Below, in pieces: positions 8,129 through 17,917 of a DNA stretch of 32,132 nucleotides. The notes beneath the pieces are model-generated. The model was given only the letters and a program-made list of their open reading frames with translations, had not been told where the DNA came from and did no database searches. Source of the stretch: Bacteroidales bacterium. GTDB lineage: Bacteria; Bacteroidota; Bacteroidia; Bacteroidales; UBA932. The DNA lies in assembly GCA_017614715.1 (NCBI GenBank), contig JAGABI010000012.1, positions 1 to 32,132 of the forward strand. The letters are read 5' to 3'. Numbering within the stretch: the stretch's first letter is position 1; the number at the start of each line of letters is the position of its first letter. The position numbers and the translations under genes were made by a program.

Positions 8129-9571
8129 ATGAATTTCAGGGCCATCACAAAGAATATCGGCCTGGCGTTGCTTGTCGATGCCGGGTTTATGTTTATATCG
8201 ATGATAGTCTCTGCCCTGTATGGCTTCGATTCTGCGTTTTCACCGCTGCTCATCAGCGGTATGCTGACCCTTCTGGTGGGCATACTGCCTATCCTTTTTG
8301 TAAAGCGGCAGGACCGCATCACCACGCGCGAGGGGCTATTCATATTGTTTTTTGCCTGGCTGCTCTCCTGTCTGTTCGGCCTTCTGCCATACGCCCTCTG
8401 GGGGGGACCGTTCTCTTTGGAGAATGCATGGTTCGAGAGCGTGTCGGGGTTCACGGCAACCGGAGCCACAATCCTGGGTGACATTGAGTCGCTGCCGCAC
8501 GGCCTGCTTTTCTGGCGTTCAGCCACCCACTTCATAGGCGGTTTGGGAGTGGTCGTGTTTATGATGATGATTCTCCCGTCTTCCGGCACGGTCAAACTCA
8601 AGATGCGCCGCATAGAGGTGTCCGATATCTCTGCTGGCGACTATAACTTCCACTCCAATAAGATAGTACGTGTCGTACTCACCGTCTATCTCTCCATGAT
8701 GGTGCTCTGCACACTGCTTTTCCTGCTGGCTGGTATGTCTGTCTTCGACGCCGTCACTCACGCTTTCAGCGTTGTGGCCACCGGCGGTTTCAGCCCCCGC
8801 AATGCCTCCATAGGGGCGTTCGGCTCGCACTGGATTGAACTTATCGCCGTGGTGTTCATGCTGCTCAGCTCGCTGCACTATGGCCTGATATATTCCTCAA
8901 TAGCGGGACGCAACTTTAATGTGTTCCGCAACCCCGTAACAAAGTTTTTCTTTGCCACAATCGCAATCGGCACCGTGCTGGTATTTACATCGCTTATGCT
9001 CTCCGGGTTATTTACCAATCCGTTTGAGGCGGCATGGCAGGCTCTCTTCAATGTGGTTTCAATTGGTACCTCCACCGGCCTGGCTACTGTAGATACATCG
9101 CTGTGGCCTCCCTTCTGCATCCTCATCCTGCTTTATTTCTCACTTCAGTGCGGTTGTTCCGGTTCCACTACCGGCGGTATGAAGGCAGACCGCATCTGGG
9201 TGCTGACCCGTGCGGTAAAGGCGCAGGTGGTGCGCACCATCCATCCTAACGCAGTCATAAAAGTCCGCTCCGGCAGCAATGTGATAGATTCAGAGCAGGT
9301 GAGTTCCATAGCGATGTTTGCCATTTTGTACCTGGCAATCCTTTTTATAGGTGCTGTAATTTATGCCGCATGCGGCATGGATCTTATAGATGCCTTTACC
9401 GGCTCTTTTGCAATGGTGGGTAATGTCGGCCCGGCGTTTGGCAGCATCGGTTCCATGAGCAACTATGGAGCCGTACCGCTACTTGCCAAGATCATCATGG
9501 GGCTGGAAATGATAGTGGGCCGTCTGAGTCTATATGCGGCCTTCAGCCTGTTTGCAATGAAGAAGGCGTAG
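8129..9571 (+). CDS. trkH: Trk/Ktr-type potassium uptake membrane subunit
   Basis: This inner-membrane channel-like transporter takes up potassium. Four pore-loop repeats can be seen, each with a central selectivity glycine: SGFTATGATIL, VATGGFSPRN, SIGTSTGLATV and VGNVGPAFGS. Hydrophobic helices fill the rest of the 480 residues, the normal size for TrkH. TrkH normally works with a cytoplasmic NAD/ATP-binding TrkA; no trkA gene is in the window, so the partner must be elsewhere. It sits 5 bases after the HAMP protein gene and 4 bases before the helicase gene, clearly in one transcription unit. Confidence 0.94.
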   Translation: MNFRAITKNIGLALLVDAGFMFISMIVSALYGFDSAFSPLLISGMLTLLVGILPILFVKRQDRITTREGLFILFFAWLLSCLFGLLPYALWGGPFSLENAWFESVSGFTATGATILGDIESLPHGLLFWRSATHFIGGLGVVVFMMMILPSSGTVKLKMRRIEVSDISAGDYNFHSNKIVRVVLTVYLSMMVLCTLLFLLAGMSVFDAVTHAFSVVATGGFSPRNASIGAFGSHWIELIAVVFMLLSSLHYGLIYSSIAGRNFNVFRNPVTKFFFATIAIGTVLVFTSLMLSGLFTNPFEAAWQALFNVVSIGTSTGLATVDTSLWPPFCILILLYFSLQCGCSGSTTGGMKADRIWVLTRAVKAQVVRTIHPNAVIKVRSGSNVIDSEQVSSIAMFAILYLAILFIGAVIYAACGMDLIDAFTGSFAMVGNVGPAFGSIGSMSNYGAVPLLAKIIMGLEMIVGRLSLYAAFSLFAMKKA

Positions 9572-9575
9572 GGTT

Positions 9576-10994
9576 ATGGCAGGGGGGAGTTTCACGCAGG
9601 CGGTGCTTCGCAACCTGCCGTTCCAGCCGACTGCCGACCAGGCTCGCCTGTTTGAAGCGTTGGAGGCTTTTGGCGCAGATCACACGTCAGACATAATGGT
9701 GGTTGCGGGGTATGCCGGCACAGGCAAGACCAGCGCCATCGCCGCCTTTGTAAAGGCCCTCGAACAGCATAAATATAAATATGTGTTGCTGGCACCCACG
9801 GGTCGCGCCGCAAAGGTGCTCTCCGGATTCACCGGGTTGCCGGCCTTCACCATACACAAGCATATCTACCGCCAGAAGTCGATGAGCGGCGGGTTTGGCA
9901 AGTTTACGCTGGATATGAACCGCAGCCGCAACACCTTTTTCATAATAGACGAGTCGTCGCTGATAACCATCGGAGGCGACGGCGGCGGGAACGTGTTTGG
10001 CAGCGGCGACCTGCTGCAGGACCTTGTGGATTATGTGCGCAGCGCACCCGGCAACAAGATGATTTTTGTGGGGGACCGCGGCCAGCTCCCCCCGGTCGGT
10101 ATGGATGCCAGCCCGGCGCTGGACATCGACTTTATGCAGAGCGCTTTCGGGCCGGTGCACAGTGCCGATCTGGGAGAGGTGTTGCGACAGGCGCAGGAAT
10201 CGGGCATACTGCACAACGCCACGCTGTTGCGCAAGATGGAGTCGGCCGGAGAAACAGCCTTTCCGCAGCTTGAGCTGGAGGGGTTCGACGATATCTCCCG
10301 CATAAGTGGCGGAGAGCTTATAGAGAGTATGAGCGACGCCATTGGGAAGTACGGCCTGGATGGGGTGGTGGTGCTCACCCGCAGCAACAAGCGTGCAAAC
10401 CGCTACAACATGGGAATCCGCTCCCAGGTGCTCTACCGTGAAGAGCAGCTTACCCGCAGCGACAAGCTGATGGTGGTCAAGAACTGCTACCAGTTCCTGG
10501 AGAAGCTGGACGATGAGGATTTCTTTATTGCCAACGGCGATATGGCCCGACTGGTCAAGGTGAGCAAATACGAGGAGCGTTACGGGCTGCACTTTGCCCA
10601 GGCGACGCTCGCTTTCCCCGATTATGACAACCTGGAGATAACCGCCAAGATAATCCTGGACACCCTCACCAGCGAGGCGGCGGCACTCACCGCGGAGCAG
10701 CAGCAGGCCCTCTTTGACGGGGTCTGGGCCGATTACGACGATATCCCGACCAAGAAGAAACGCTACGAGGCGGTGCGGGAAGACAAATACTTCAACGCGC
10801 TGCAGATAAAGTACGCCACAGCCATCACGTGCCACAAATCGCAGGGCGGGGGATGGCCCTGCGTCTATATAGACAACCCTTTCTGGGGCGAAGAAGTCAC
10901 CTTGGATGACATAAAATGGCTATATACTGCGATTACCCGCTCCAGCGAAAAGGTTTTTTTAGTAAATTTCCCCGATAATTGTTTTAAGAGATAG
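9576..10994 (+). CDS. RecD-like/Pif1-type superfamily 1 DNA helicase
   Basis: This is a 472-residue ATP-driven DNA helicase. Motif I (Walker A) is GYAGTGKTS with Lys51. An LLAPTGRAAKVLS segment follows. Motif II is FIIDESS, motif III GDRGQLPPVG, and the C-terminal motifs are TCHKSQGGGWPCVYID and LYTAITRSSEKVFLV. The order and spacing match the RecD2/Dda branch. It lacks the long N-terminal region of RecD2, so it is a short stand-alone form, and no RecB or RecC gene is nearby. Role in repair or replication is inferred from the family. It starts 4 bases after trkH. Co-transcription with potassium and peptidase genes looks incidental. Confidence 0.9.
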   Translation: MAGGSFTQAVLRNLPFQPTADQARLFEALEAFGADHTSDIMVVAGYAGTGKTSAIAAFVKALEQHKYKYVLLAPTGRAAKVLSGFTGLPAFTIHKHIYRQKSMSGGFGKFTLDMNRSRNTFFIIDESSLITIGGDGGGNVFGSGDLLQDLVDYVRSAPGNKMIFVGDRGQLPPVGMDASPALDIDFMQSAFGPVHSADLGEVLRQAQESGILHNATLLRKMESAGETAFPQLELEGFDDISRISGGELIESMSDAIGKYGLDGVVVLTRSNKRANRYNMGIRSQVLYREEQLTRSDKLMVVKNCYQFLEKLDDEDFFIANGDMARLVKVSKYEERYGLHFAQATLAFPDYDNLEITAKIILDTLTSEAAALTAEQQQALFDGVWADYDDIPTKKKRYEAVREDKYFNALQIKYATAITCHKSQGGGWPCVYIDNPFWGEEVTLDDIKWLYTAITRSSEKVFLVNFPDNCFKR

Positions 10995-11001
10995 TTACCC
11001 T

Positions 11002-13020
11002 ATGAAAAGGCTTTCTGTTTTCACCGTGTTTTTAGCCATGATCCTGGCCCCGGCTGCATTGACAGCTTATGCACAGGAAAAGATTCCCCTCACAGAAGAA
11101 CAACTGATTACCGGCAAGCTTCCCGACGGAATATTCAATGTCCGCAATTCTGCCGCAGTCCACGTCAGTGCCGTGCAGATACCGGAACTGGTGAAGGGGT
11201 GGGAGAATCCTACATATTCCCCCGACCGGCGCCACATAGCCTATACCCTGGAGGGTGACCTATATACTATAAATGTGGCTTCCAAGAAGATACACCGCCA
11301 CACTTATGACGGCAGCTTTTTGGTGGGCAACGGCCGTGCATCGTGGGTCTATTATGAAGAGATATTCGGCAGGAAGAGCAACTATCGCGCATTCTGGTGG
11401 AGTCCGGACAGCAAAGTGGTGGCCTTTTATCGCTTCGACGATTCCAACGTCCCGGAATTCCCCCTTTTTGATGCCGCCGGCCAGCACGGCAGCCTGCGTA
11501 TGACCCGCTATCCAAAGGCCGGAGACCCCAATCCGGAGGTGAAGCTGGGGTTTGTAAGCGTAAACGGTGATACCGTGATTTGGGCAGACTTCAAGCAGGT
11601 GCGCGACCAGTACTTCGGCACCCCCTTCTGGGATCATAAGGGGAAGCGGCTGCTGGTGCCCTGGATGGACCGCTCCCAGGACGATATGATAATCTACAGC
11701 GTGGACCCGCTCTACGGACAGAAGAAGCAGATTTACAGCGAGCATCAGGATTCCTGGGTGGAGTTCCCGGACGAAATATTATGTAATTCCAAAGGCGCCT
11801 ATATGGTGCGCGATAAAGGCCAATGGCAGCGCATCGGCTTCCTCTCTTACGACGGCAAAACTTTCCGTTATGCAGATGACCATAAGGATTATTGGGGCAT
11901 CAAGCTTATCTTCCTGAACGATAATTACCTCTTTTTTACCGCCCGCGGTGCAGAGTCGATGCTGCGCAACGATATCTACCGCATCAACCTTTCCAGCAAT
12001 GCTGTGGAGCGGATATCCTTCGGCGATTACGATTTTACGAATGTGAGGGTGGAGAAGGAGGGCCGCTTTGTATATGCCACCCTCTCCAACTGCCACACCC
12101 CGCCAAAGGATGTGGAGATTGAACTGCACAAGCTCCGTCCGGTTAAGGACCGCAACGTGGATGTGCTCTTTGACAGCAAAGGGCGTCTTTACGACCATTT
12201 CAAGATTGCCGAGAGGGAGATAGTTTACGTGACTATGCGTGACGGCGTCAAGCTTCCCGCCTCTGTAATTTGGCCCGTGGACATGGATCGTTCCGGCAAA
12301 ACCAGATATCCGGTCAAGGTAGATATCTACGGCGGCCCGGGCAGCCAGCAGGTATTTGACCGCTACGCTCCGGTGAACTTTGAATCGCAGTGGTGGGCAA
12401 ATCACGGGGTCGTGCAGGTAAGGCTCGATACCCGTTCTGCCGGTCATCTTGGACGTTACGGTGAGAACACCGTTTATCTCAAGCTCGGCATACCTGAACT
12501 GGAAGATTTGATAGACGGTATCAAATACTTTACAAACCTCTCTTTTATAGACGCCAGGAAGGTGGGTGTAGAGGGATATTCCTATGGCGGCACCATGGCG
12601 CTGCTGGCGGCCACCGAGGCTAACGATTACTTCCAGTATGCCATAGCCAGCGGCGGCGTTTATGACTGGCAGCTTTACGACAGCCACTATACGGAGCGCT
12701 ATATGGAACGCCCTGAGGATAACTCTGCCGGGTATGAGGCCTCTGCCGTGATTGACAGGCTTGGCAACTACCGTGGCGACAAGACCAATATGGTGCGCAT
12801 TACCCACGGTACGGGCGACGACAATGTCCACATGCAAAACACCCTGCAGGTGGCGGACTGTCTGCAGCGGGACGGGAAGGATTTTGAGCTGATGCTCTAT
12901 CCCGGCGGCATGCACGGCTACCGCGGCGACCAGCAGTGGCACTTCAACATGCAGAATATGAGGTTCTGGTACCGCTACCTGCTGGAGCAGGAGATGCCCG
13001 ATGTTTTAAGAAATAAATAA
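11002..13020 (+). CDS. Dipeptidyl peptidase IV-like serine peptidase (S9)
   Basis: This secreted peptidase removes X-Pro or X-Ala dipeptides from peptide N-termini. A signal peptide covers about residues 1-24 (ending LTAYAQ). A beta-propeller domain (about 60-430) carries the paired glutamates Glu119-Glu120 in WVYYEEIFGR that bind the substrate amino group in DPP IV. The alpha/beta-hydrolase domain (about 440-672) has GYSYGG with Ser527, HGTGDDNVH with Asp606, and GGMHG with His638, completing the triad. At 672 residues it is a little shorter than many DPP IV enzymes but appears whole. The signal peptide has no lipobox cysteine, so it is probably periplasmic. It follows the helicase gene by 7 bases. 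Confidence 0.93.
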   Translation: MKRLSVFTVFLAMILAPAALTAYAQEKIPLTEEQLITGKLPDGIFNVRNSAAVHVSAVQIPELVKGWENPTYSPDRRHIAYTLEGDLYTINVASKKIHRHTYDGSFLVGNGRASWVYYEEIFGRKSNYRAFWWSPDSKVVAFYRFDDSNVPEFPLFDAAGQHGSLRMTRYPKAGDPNPEVKLGFVSVNGDTVIWADFKQVRDQYFGTPFWDHKGKRLLVPWMDRSQDDMIIYSVDPLYGQKKQIYSEHQDSWVEFPDEILCNSKGAYMVRDKGQWQRIGFLSYDGKTFRYADDHKDYWGIKLIFLNDNYLFFTARGAESMLRNDIYRINLSSNAVERISFGDYDFTNVRVEKEGRFVYATLSNCHTPPKDVEIELHKLRPVKDRNVDVLFDSKGRLYDHFKIAEREIVYVTMRDGVKLPASVIWPVDMDRSGKTRYPVKVDIYGGPGSQQVFDRYAPVNFESQWWANHGVVQVRLDTRSAGHLGRYGENTVYLKLGIPELEDLIDGIKYFTNLSFIDARKVGVEGYSYGGTMALLAATEANDYFQYAIASGGVYDWQLYDSHYTERYMERPEDNSAGYEASAVIDRLGNYRGDKTNMVRITHGTGDDNVHMQNTLQVADCLQRDGKDFELMLYPGGMHGYRGDQQWHFNMQNMRFWYRYLLEQEMPDVLRNK

Positions 13021-13039
13021 TACTTTAAATAAGCAATAT

Positions 13040-14701
13040 ATGGAAAAGACTTACCTGGACGTTGCCAAAAGCTGGCTTGGCGATAGTTTTGACGCAGCCA
13101 CCCGCGCCGAGGTCGCAGAACTCATCAAGGGCGACCCCAAAGAGCTTGAAGACCGTTTCTACCGCACCCTGGAGTTCGGTACCGGAGGCCTTCGCGGCGT
13201 AATGGGCGTAGGCACAAACCGGATGAATAAATACACCGTGGGTATGGCTACCCAGGGCCTTGCAAACTACCTCAAACAACTCTTTGGCGGCAAGCCGACA
13301 TCGGTGGTCATATCATACGACTGCCGTAACAATTCGCGCTTCTTTGCAGACATCACGGCGGGCGTGTTGCTCAAAAACGGTGTCAAGGTTTATCTTTTTG
13401 AGGATATCCGCCCCACGCCGGAGCTGAGCTTCTCCATCCGTCACCTGGGATGCAACGCCGGCATCATGATAACCGCATCGCACAACCCCAAGCAGTACAA
13501 CGGCTACAAAGTATTCTGGGAGGATGGTGCGCAGATTGTGGAGCCGCACGACAAGAATATTATCGCAGAGGTGGAGAAGATAACCGACCCGTCGCAGGTC
13601 GCTTTCAACGACGACCCCGCCCTGAAACCGGTAATGATAGGGGAGGAGGTGGACAAAGCCTTCCTGGATTCGATCTACACGCTTATGCTCTCGCCGGAGA
13701 GCGTCAAGCGTCACAGCGATATGAAGATTGTTTACACCCCGCTGCACGGCACCGGCAGCCGCACCGTATATCCTTTCCTGGCAAAGATGGGATTCAAGAA
13801 TGTGATCCACGTGCCGGAGCAGGATGTAAACAGCGGAGATTTCCCCACCGTGGTATCTCCCAACCCGGAGGAGCCCGGAGCCATGAAGATGGCTATGGAG
13901 AAGGCAGACGAGGTGGGTGCCGACCTGGTGCTGGCTTCCGACCCCGATGCCGACCGCATTGGTGTGGCGGTGCGCGACGACGATGGTAAGATAACCCTGC
14001 TTACCGGCAACCAGATCCTTAGCATACTGTTCGCCTATATGCTGGAGCGCTGGAGCGAACTTGGCAAGCTTAAAACCGGCGACCCGTATATGGTTAAGAC
14101 CATAGTCACCACCCGCTTGGCAGACGCCATCTGTGCTAAATACGGGGTGCAACTGTTCAGCGTTCTCACCGGATTCAAGAACATAGCCACAATCGTCCGC
14201 GAGAACGAGGGGAAGCGTATATATATAGGTGGAGGGGAGGAGAGCAACGGCTTCAACCCCGGCGACTTTGTCCGCGACAAGGATTCCGCAGCGAGCTGCG
14301 GCCTTCTGGCGGAGTGTGCTGCGTGGCTGATGGACCGCGGGCAGACCGTTTACGGCTATCTGCAGGAGATTTACAAAGAGTTCGGCTATTTCAAGGAGGG
14401 GCTCACCAGCATCTACCGTACCGGAAAGGAGGGTGCTGCCGAGATTCAGAGGATAATGAAAGAGTATCGCGCCAATCCCCCCAAAGAACTGCTGGGCAGC
14501 AACGTGGTTGAGGTTATCGATTATCTCGATACAGAGAAGACAGGCCTGCAAAAGAGTAACGTGCTGCAGTTCCTCTCCGAGGATGGTACCATAGTTTCCG
14601 TCCGCCCGTCCGGCACCGAGCCAAAGATCAAGTTCTACTTTGGTGTCACTGGCGCAGATGCCGACGCCAAACTGGCGCAACTTAAGGAGCAGTTCGCATA
14701 A
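13040..14701 (+). CDS. Phosphoglucomutase/phosphomannomutase family enzyme
   Basis: This cytoplasmic alpha-D-phosphohexomutase interconverts hexose 1- and 6-phosphates. The phosphoserine loop is TASHNPKQYNGYK with Ser147. The metal loop is DPDADRIGVA near residue 303. The sugar-binding loop is GGGEESNGF, and the phosphate-binding loop is RPSGTEPKIKFY near the C-terminus. At 553 residues it belongs to the longer PGM2-like branch, whose members may act on glucose 1-phosphate, ribose 1-phosphate or glucose 1,6-bisphosphate; sequence alone does not settle the substrate. It follows the peptidase by 19 bases and precedes the HAD phosphatase by 24 bases. Confidence 0.94.
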   Translation: MEKTYLDVAKSWLGDSFDAATRAEVAELIKGDPKELEDRFYRTLEFGTGGLRGVMGVGTNRMNKYTVGMATQGLANYLKQLFGGKPTSVVISYDCRNNSRFFADITAGVLLKNGVKVYLFEDIRPTPELSFSIRHLGCNAGIMITASHNPKQYNGYKVFWEDGAQIVEPHDKNIIAEVEKITDPSQVAFNDDPALKPVMIGEEVDKAFLDSIYTLMLSPESVKRHSDMKIVYTPLHGTGSRTVYPFLAKMGFKNVIHVPEQDVNSGDFPTVVSPNPEEPGAMKMAMEKADEVGADLVLASDPDADRIGVAVRDDDGKITLLTGNQILSILFAYMLERWSELGKLKTGDPYMVKTIVTTRLADAICAKYGVQLFSVLTGFKNIATIVRENEGKRIYIGGGEESNGFNPGDFVRDKDSAASCGLLAECAAWLMDRGQTVYGYLQEIYKEFGYFKEGLTSIYRTGKEGAAEIQRIMKEYRANPPKELLGSNVVEVIDYLDTEKTGLQKSNVLQFLSEDGTIVSVRPSGTEPKIKFYFGVTGADADAKLAQLKEQFA

Positions 14702-14725
14702 GCGTAAATCATACCTATTACTTAT

Positions 14726-15568
14726 ATGTATAATAAGCGTACTAAAGTAGCGCTGGTATATGACTTTGACGGTACCCTGTCTCCGGGTAACATGCAGGAG
14801 TACGGTTTTATCCAGGCTCTGGGCAAGTCTCCGGAGGAGTTCTGGGGGAAAAGCAACTCCATAAGCGAAGAGCAGGAGATGAACGGTATCCTCGCCTATA
14901 TGAAAATAATGATAGACGAGGCGCGTAAGGCTTCCATCTCGTTAAAGCGTGAATCTTTCGTGGAGTTTGGCCGCAAGATAGAGTTGTATCCAGGCGTGAG
15001 GGAGTGGTTCTCCCTGGTGAACGGCTACGGCGCCCGGGCTGGGGTGACTGTGGAGCATTACATAATATCCTCTGGCTTAACGGAGATGATTGAGGGTTCG
15101 CCGATTGGAGGTGAATTCAAAAAAGTGTTCGCCAGTGCGTTCCTTTACGACGGGAGCGGGAACGCTGAGTGGCCGGCGGTCGCGGTGGACTTCACAGCAA
15201 AGACACAGTTTCTGTTCAAGATTACCAAAGGTATCATGGACATCGCCGACAACCGTCTGGTTAACAAAAGCGTCCCCGACGCGGACAAACCGGTCCCGTT
15301 CAGCAATATGATTTATTTTGGCGACGGCACCACCGACATCCCCTGTATGAAAATAGTGACCATGTTTGGCGGCAACGCCATCGCCGTTTATGACTCCGAT
15401 GCCAAGTTGGCCAAGGCCAGTCAGCTGCTTCAGGAGGACAGGGTTACTTTCATCGCCCCCGCCGACTTCACCGACGGAAGCGATATCTATGAGATTGTGA
15501 AGGCGATAATCGATAAGGTCAAGGCAGACAGCGAGTATGATAAGCTCAGGCACAGAGTGCAAAAATAA
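14726..15568 (+). CDS. HAD-superfamily phosphatase
   Basis: This is a 280-residue haloacid-dehalogenase-type hydrolase. Motif I is VYDFDGTLSP with nucleophile Asp13 and Asp15. Motif IV is YFGDGTTDIPCM, the Mg-binding acidic pair. The region between holds a mostly helical cap (about 20-130) and EHYIISSGLTEMIEGS, which supplies the motif II serine. There is no signal peptide, so it should be cytoplasmic. It ends the six-gene run. Its place beside a phosphohexomutase suggests a sugar-phosphate substrate, but this is inference. No obvious terminator follows, only an AT-rich stretch with CAATTG palindromes. Confidence 0.87.
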   Translation: MYNKRTKVALVYDFDGTLSPGNMQEYGFIQALGKSPEEFWGKSNSISEEQEMNGILAYMKIMIDEARKASISLKRESFVEFGRKIELYPGVREWFSLVNGYGARAGVTVEHYIISSGLTEMIEGSPIGGEFKKVFASAFLYDGSGNAEWPAVAVDFTAKTQFLFKITKGIMDIADNRLVNKSVPDADKPVPFSNMIYFGDGTTDIPCMKIVTMFGGNAIAVYDSDAKLAKASQLLQEDRVTFIAPADFTDGSDIYEIVKAIIDKVKADSEYDKLRHRVQK

Positions 15569-15638
15569 TCTTGATTGTTTTGCACAATTGTATAATTGTT
15601 TGTAAATTGCGGCTTGGAATATTCTTTTATTTAACAAT

Positions 15639-17870
15639 ATGAAAAAAACCGTATTAGCATCGTTTGCCCTGCTGGCTCTCCTGGCAGGTGCAAATTCTTG
15701 TTCTATGGAAGAACCCCAGGCGGGCTCTGACAGCAGAATAGAGTTCGTAATTCCTGAGTTTGAAGATGATTATGTGGACACTAAAGTGACTACTGTCGTA
15801 TCCGGGTCCAGCATCTCCTCCACCTGGGATGCAGGTGACAGAATCGGCGTTTTCCCCGATATGGGTGGCGACCAGGTCTCCTTCACTGTTTCTTCCGGTG
15901 CCGGTACAGGCACGTGTTCTTTCAACGGGCACGGCTGGGCATTGGTATCTGCGGCAAAGTATTCTGCATACTATCCTTTCAGTAAAGAGAATTATGGCGA
16001 TGCCAACGCATACAAAAATGTCAAGCTCTCTTATCTTGGCCAGAGCCAGACAAGCAAGGGCACCTTTAGCGTGGGCGATTTTGATTTTCTGGCCTGCACC
16101 AAGGCGGAGCCTTCTTTTGATGACCCTACCGCTCCGGGCGGCAAATGTACGTTTAATTTCAAGCATCTCGGCGGCCTCGTTATCCTTGATGTCACATTCC
16201 CTCAGGCTGCATTTGTGAGCACCCTGGAGTTGGAATGCGAGGAACCGCTCTTCCCCCAGGCCGGTTTTGTAGACCTCTCACAGGATGACCCGGCATTCAC
16301 CGCTACAGCTATGGGCAACTCCCTATCGCTTGACCTCGGCGGTATGTCCGTATCGGCAGGGGAGACGATTCGTTTCTATATGATGTCTGCTCCCGCCAAT
16401 CTGCTTTCAGCTTCATCAAATCCTACTGTAAAGGCTACTACATCCACGGGTTATGAAATGGCCAAACAATTGTCTGGTAAAAAGAATCTTAAAGCCGGCA
16501 AATCGTGGTCTATTTCCACCACGCTGGTTGCATCGTCGACACCGGTTGCCACACTTAAGGCAACCCCTGCAGCATTCTACCCCGATTTTAGTGCAAACGA
16601 TATTACTTTCAGGGTTAAAGCTACTGAACAGTACACCATTACCCCCGGTGTGGACTGGCTCACCTTTGTAAGTTCTACTTCGATAGATGCTAACACAACC
16701 GAATACACATATCGTACAACCATAAATAATACCAGTACTAGTCGCGTTGGCAACATCTCTATCGACGGAGCGACTAAGCACGCCAACGTCAGGGTTGAAC
16801 AGGACGGTCTCATATTGAGCGTGCCCATGACAGGTGAAGGACACACGATATATACTACTACCGGTAACTACAAGTATCGTTACGGTCCGTCCATAATCAT
16901 GAACGATGACGGTACCATCGACGCATGGTTCTCATCTCCCGGCGACTTGACTAATGTTCCCAATAGAGGCATGGCTGACGTGTTCACCTGGAGGCGCACC
17001 TCCAATGGCGGCCAAACCTGGACTGCAGAGCAGATAGTACTCACCGGCTCAGCCAAGCCCGCCGCAGACTGGTGGAGCGTATGCGATCCCGGTGCAGCAC
17101 ATTTTGACGGTTATTATTATATGGCCTACACCTCCACAACCAATACATCTTCAGATGGTGGCCTGCAAGGCCTTGAGAACGACTGCTTTATTGCACGCGG
17201 TACATCGCCCAGCGGACCTTGGGAGAAGTGGAACGGCACAGGATGGGGCAGCAATCCGCAGCCCATCATAGAGTACACCGGTCCTTCCGGAAAGTGGGGC
17301 ATAGGCGAGCCCAGCATTGTTGTCAAGGACAACACCATATACTTATATTATACATACAATGATGGTGACACTCCGCTCACAAAGGTGGCTACTGCCGACC
17401 GCACCAACCCCAATTGGCCCGGCAGCCTCACGTTCCACGGCACCGCAGTTGACAAGCACTGGCTTGCGGCTACGCACGACGGTTTGGATTCCACCCAGGG
17501 GCTGTATACTATGTACGACAGCTGCGACGTTAAGTATGTAGAGGACTACGACCTGTTCTTCGCGTTCCATAGCTCCTGGCGTATCACCTCATCCAGCCGC
17601 CTCTCCGTGTGGACCTCTGTTGACGGTCTCACTTTCGAATACCTTGGCTCTATTCAGAATAAGTCCCTTGCACAGATACCTTGGGGTTACGACGTTGATG
17701 ATCCGAACCTTATCCCTTATATCCACAATGTGGGCGTGAGCGGTGACGGTCTCGGCCATGTAAACCTCAGCAAGACTCAGTACTTATCCTTCGGATACAG
17801 CCCCATTGACGCAACTGACCGCGCACACGGACAATGGAGCACATACTGGTGTGTACTCAACTATGAATAA
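15639..17870 (+). CDS. Surface lipoprotein: fimbrillin-like module, BACON domain, glycosidase-like beta-propeller
   Basis: The 743-residue lipoprotein has a signal peptide ending GANSC (Cys about 21) followed by SMEEP, which fits outer-membrane surface export. Residues about 45-300 form the fimbrillin-like module shared with the genes at 26398 and 28416 (GDRIGVFPDMGGDQVSF, YSAYYPFSKENYGDA, IRFYMMSAP). Residues about 305-392 look like a BACON domain, a carbohydrate- or mucin-associated Ig-like fold. Residues about 395-743 have repeated propeller blades (YKYRYGPSII, DPGAAHFDGYYYMAYTS, IGEPSIVVKDNTIYLYYTY, FAFHSSWRI) resembling GH43/GH117-type five-bladed propellers. I cannot assign catalytic residues with certainty, so binding without hydrolysis is possible. 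The promoter is unclear. A peptide gene follows after 47 bases with no terminator. Confidence 0.8.
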   Translation: MKKTVLASFALLALLAGANSCSMEEPQAGSDSRIEFVIPEFEDDYVDTKVTTVVSGSSISSTWDAGDRIGVFPDMGGDQVSFTVSSGAGTGTCSFNGHGWALVSAAKYSAYYPFSKENYGDANAYKNVKLSYLGQSQTSKGTFSVGDFDFLACTKAEPSFDDPTAPGGKCTFNFKHLGGLVILDVTFPQAAFVSTLELECEEPLFPQAGFVDLSQDDPAFTATAMGNSLSLDLGGMSVSAGETIRFYMMSAPANLLSASSNPTVKATTSTGYEMAKQLSGKKNLKAGKSWSISTTLVASSTPVATLKATPAAFYPDFSANDITFRVKATEQYTITPGVDWLTFVSSTSIDANTTEYTYRTTINNTSTSRVGNISIDGATKHANVRVEQDGLILSVPMTGEGHTIYTTTGNYKYRYGPSIIMNDDGTIDAWFSSPGDLTNVPNRGMADVFTWRRTSNGGQTWTAEQIVLTGSAKPAADWWSVCDPGAAHFDGYYYMAYTSTTNTSSDGGLQGLENDCFIARGTSPSGPWEKWNGTGWGSNPQPIIEYTGPSGKWGIGEPSIVVKDNTIYLYYTYNDGDTPLTKVATADRTNPNWPGSLTFHGTAVDKHWLAATHDGLDSTQGLYTMYDSCDVKYVEDYDLFFAFHSSWRITSSSRLSVWTSVDGLTFEYLGSIQNKSLAQIPWGYDVDDPNLIPYIHNVGVSGDGLGHVNLSKTQYLSFGYSPIDATDRAHGQWSTYWCVLNYE

Positions 17871-17917
17871 TGTAAACTCACCTATTAACACTTTATATTA
17901 ACCTAATTAAAAACAAC

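Noticed and set aside
9576-13020. Functional link between the RecD-like helicase and the neighbouring TrkH and peptidase
   Set aside because: Close spacing shows co-transcription only; no domain or pathway connects them.
13313-14680. 455-codon open frame antisense to the phosphohexomutase gene
   Set aside because: The sense strand has all mutase motifs; the antisense product shows no recognisable domain and is a by-product of GC-biased codons.
15569-15638. Consensus promoter for the propeller lipoprotein
   Set aside because: TTTG at 15579 is followed 20 bases later by TAAATTGC, which misses the TTTG part of the -7 box; CAATTG palindromes confuse the region, so I did not list it.
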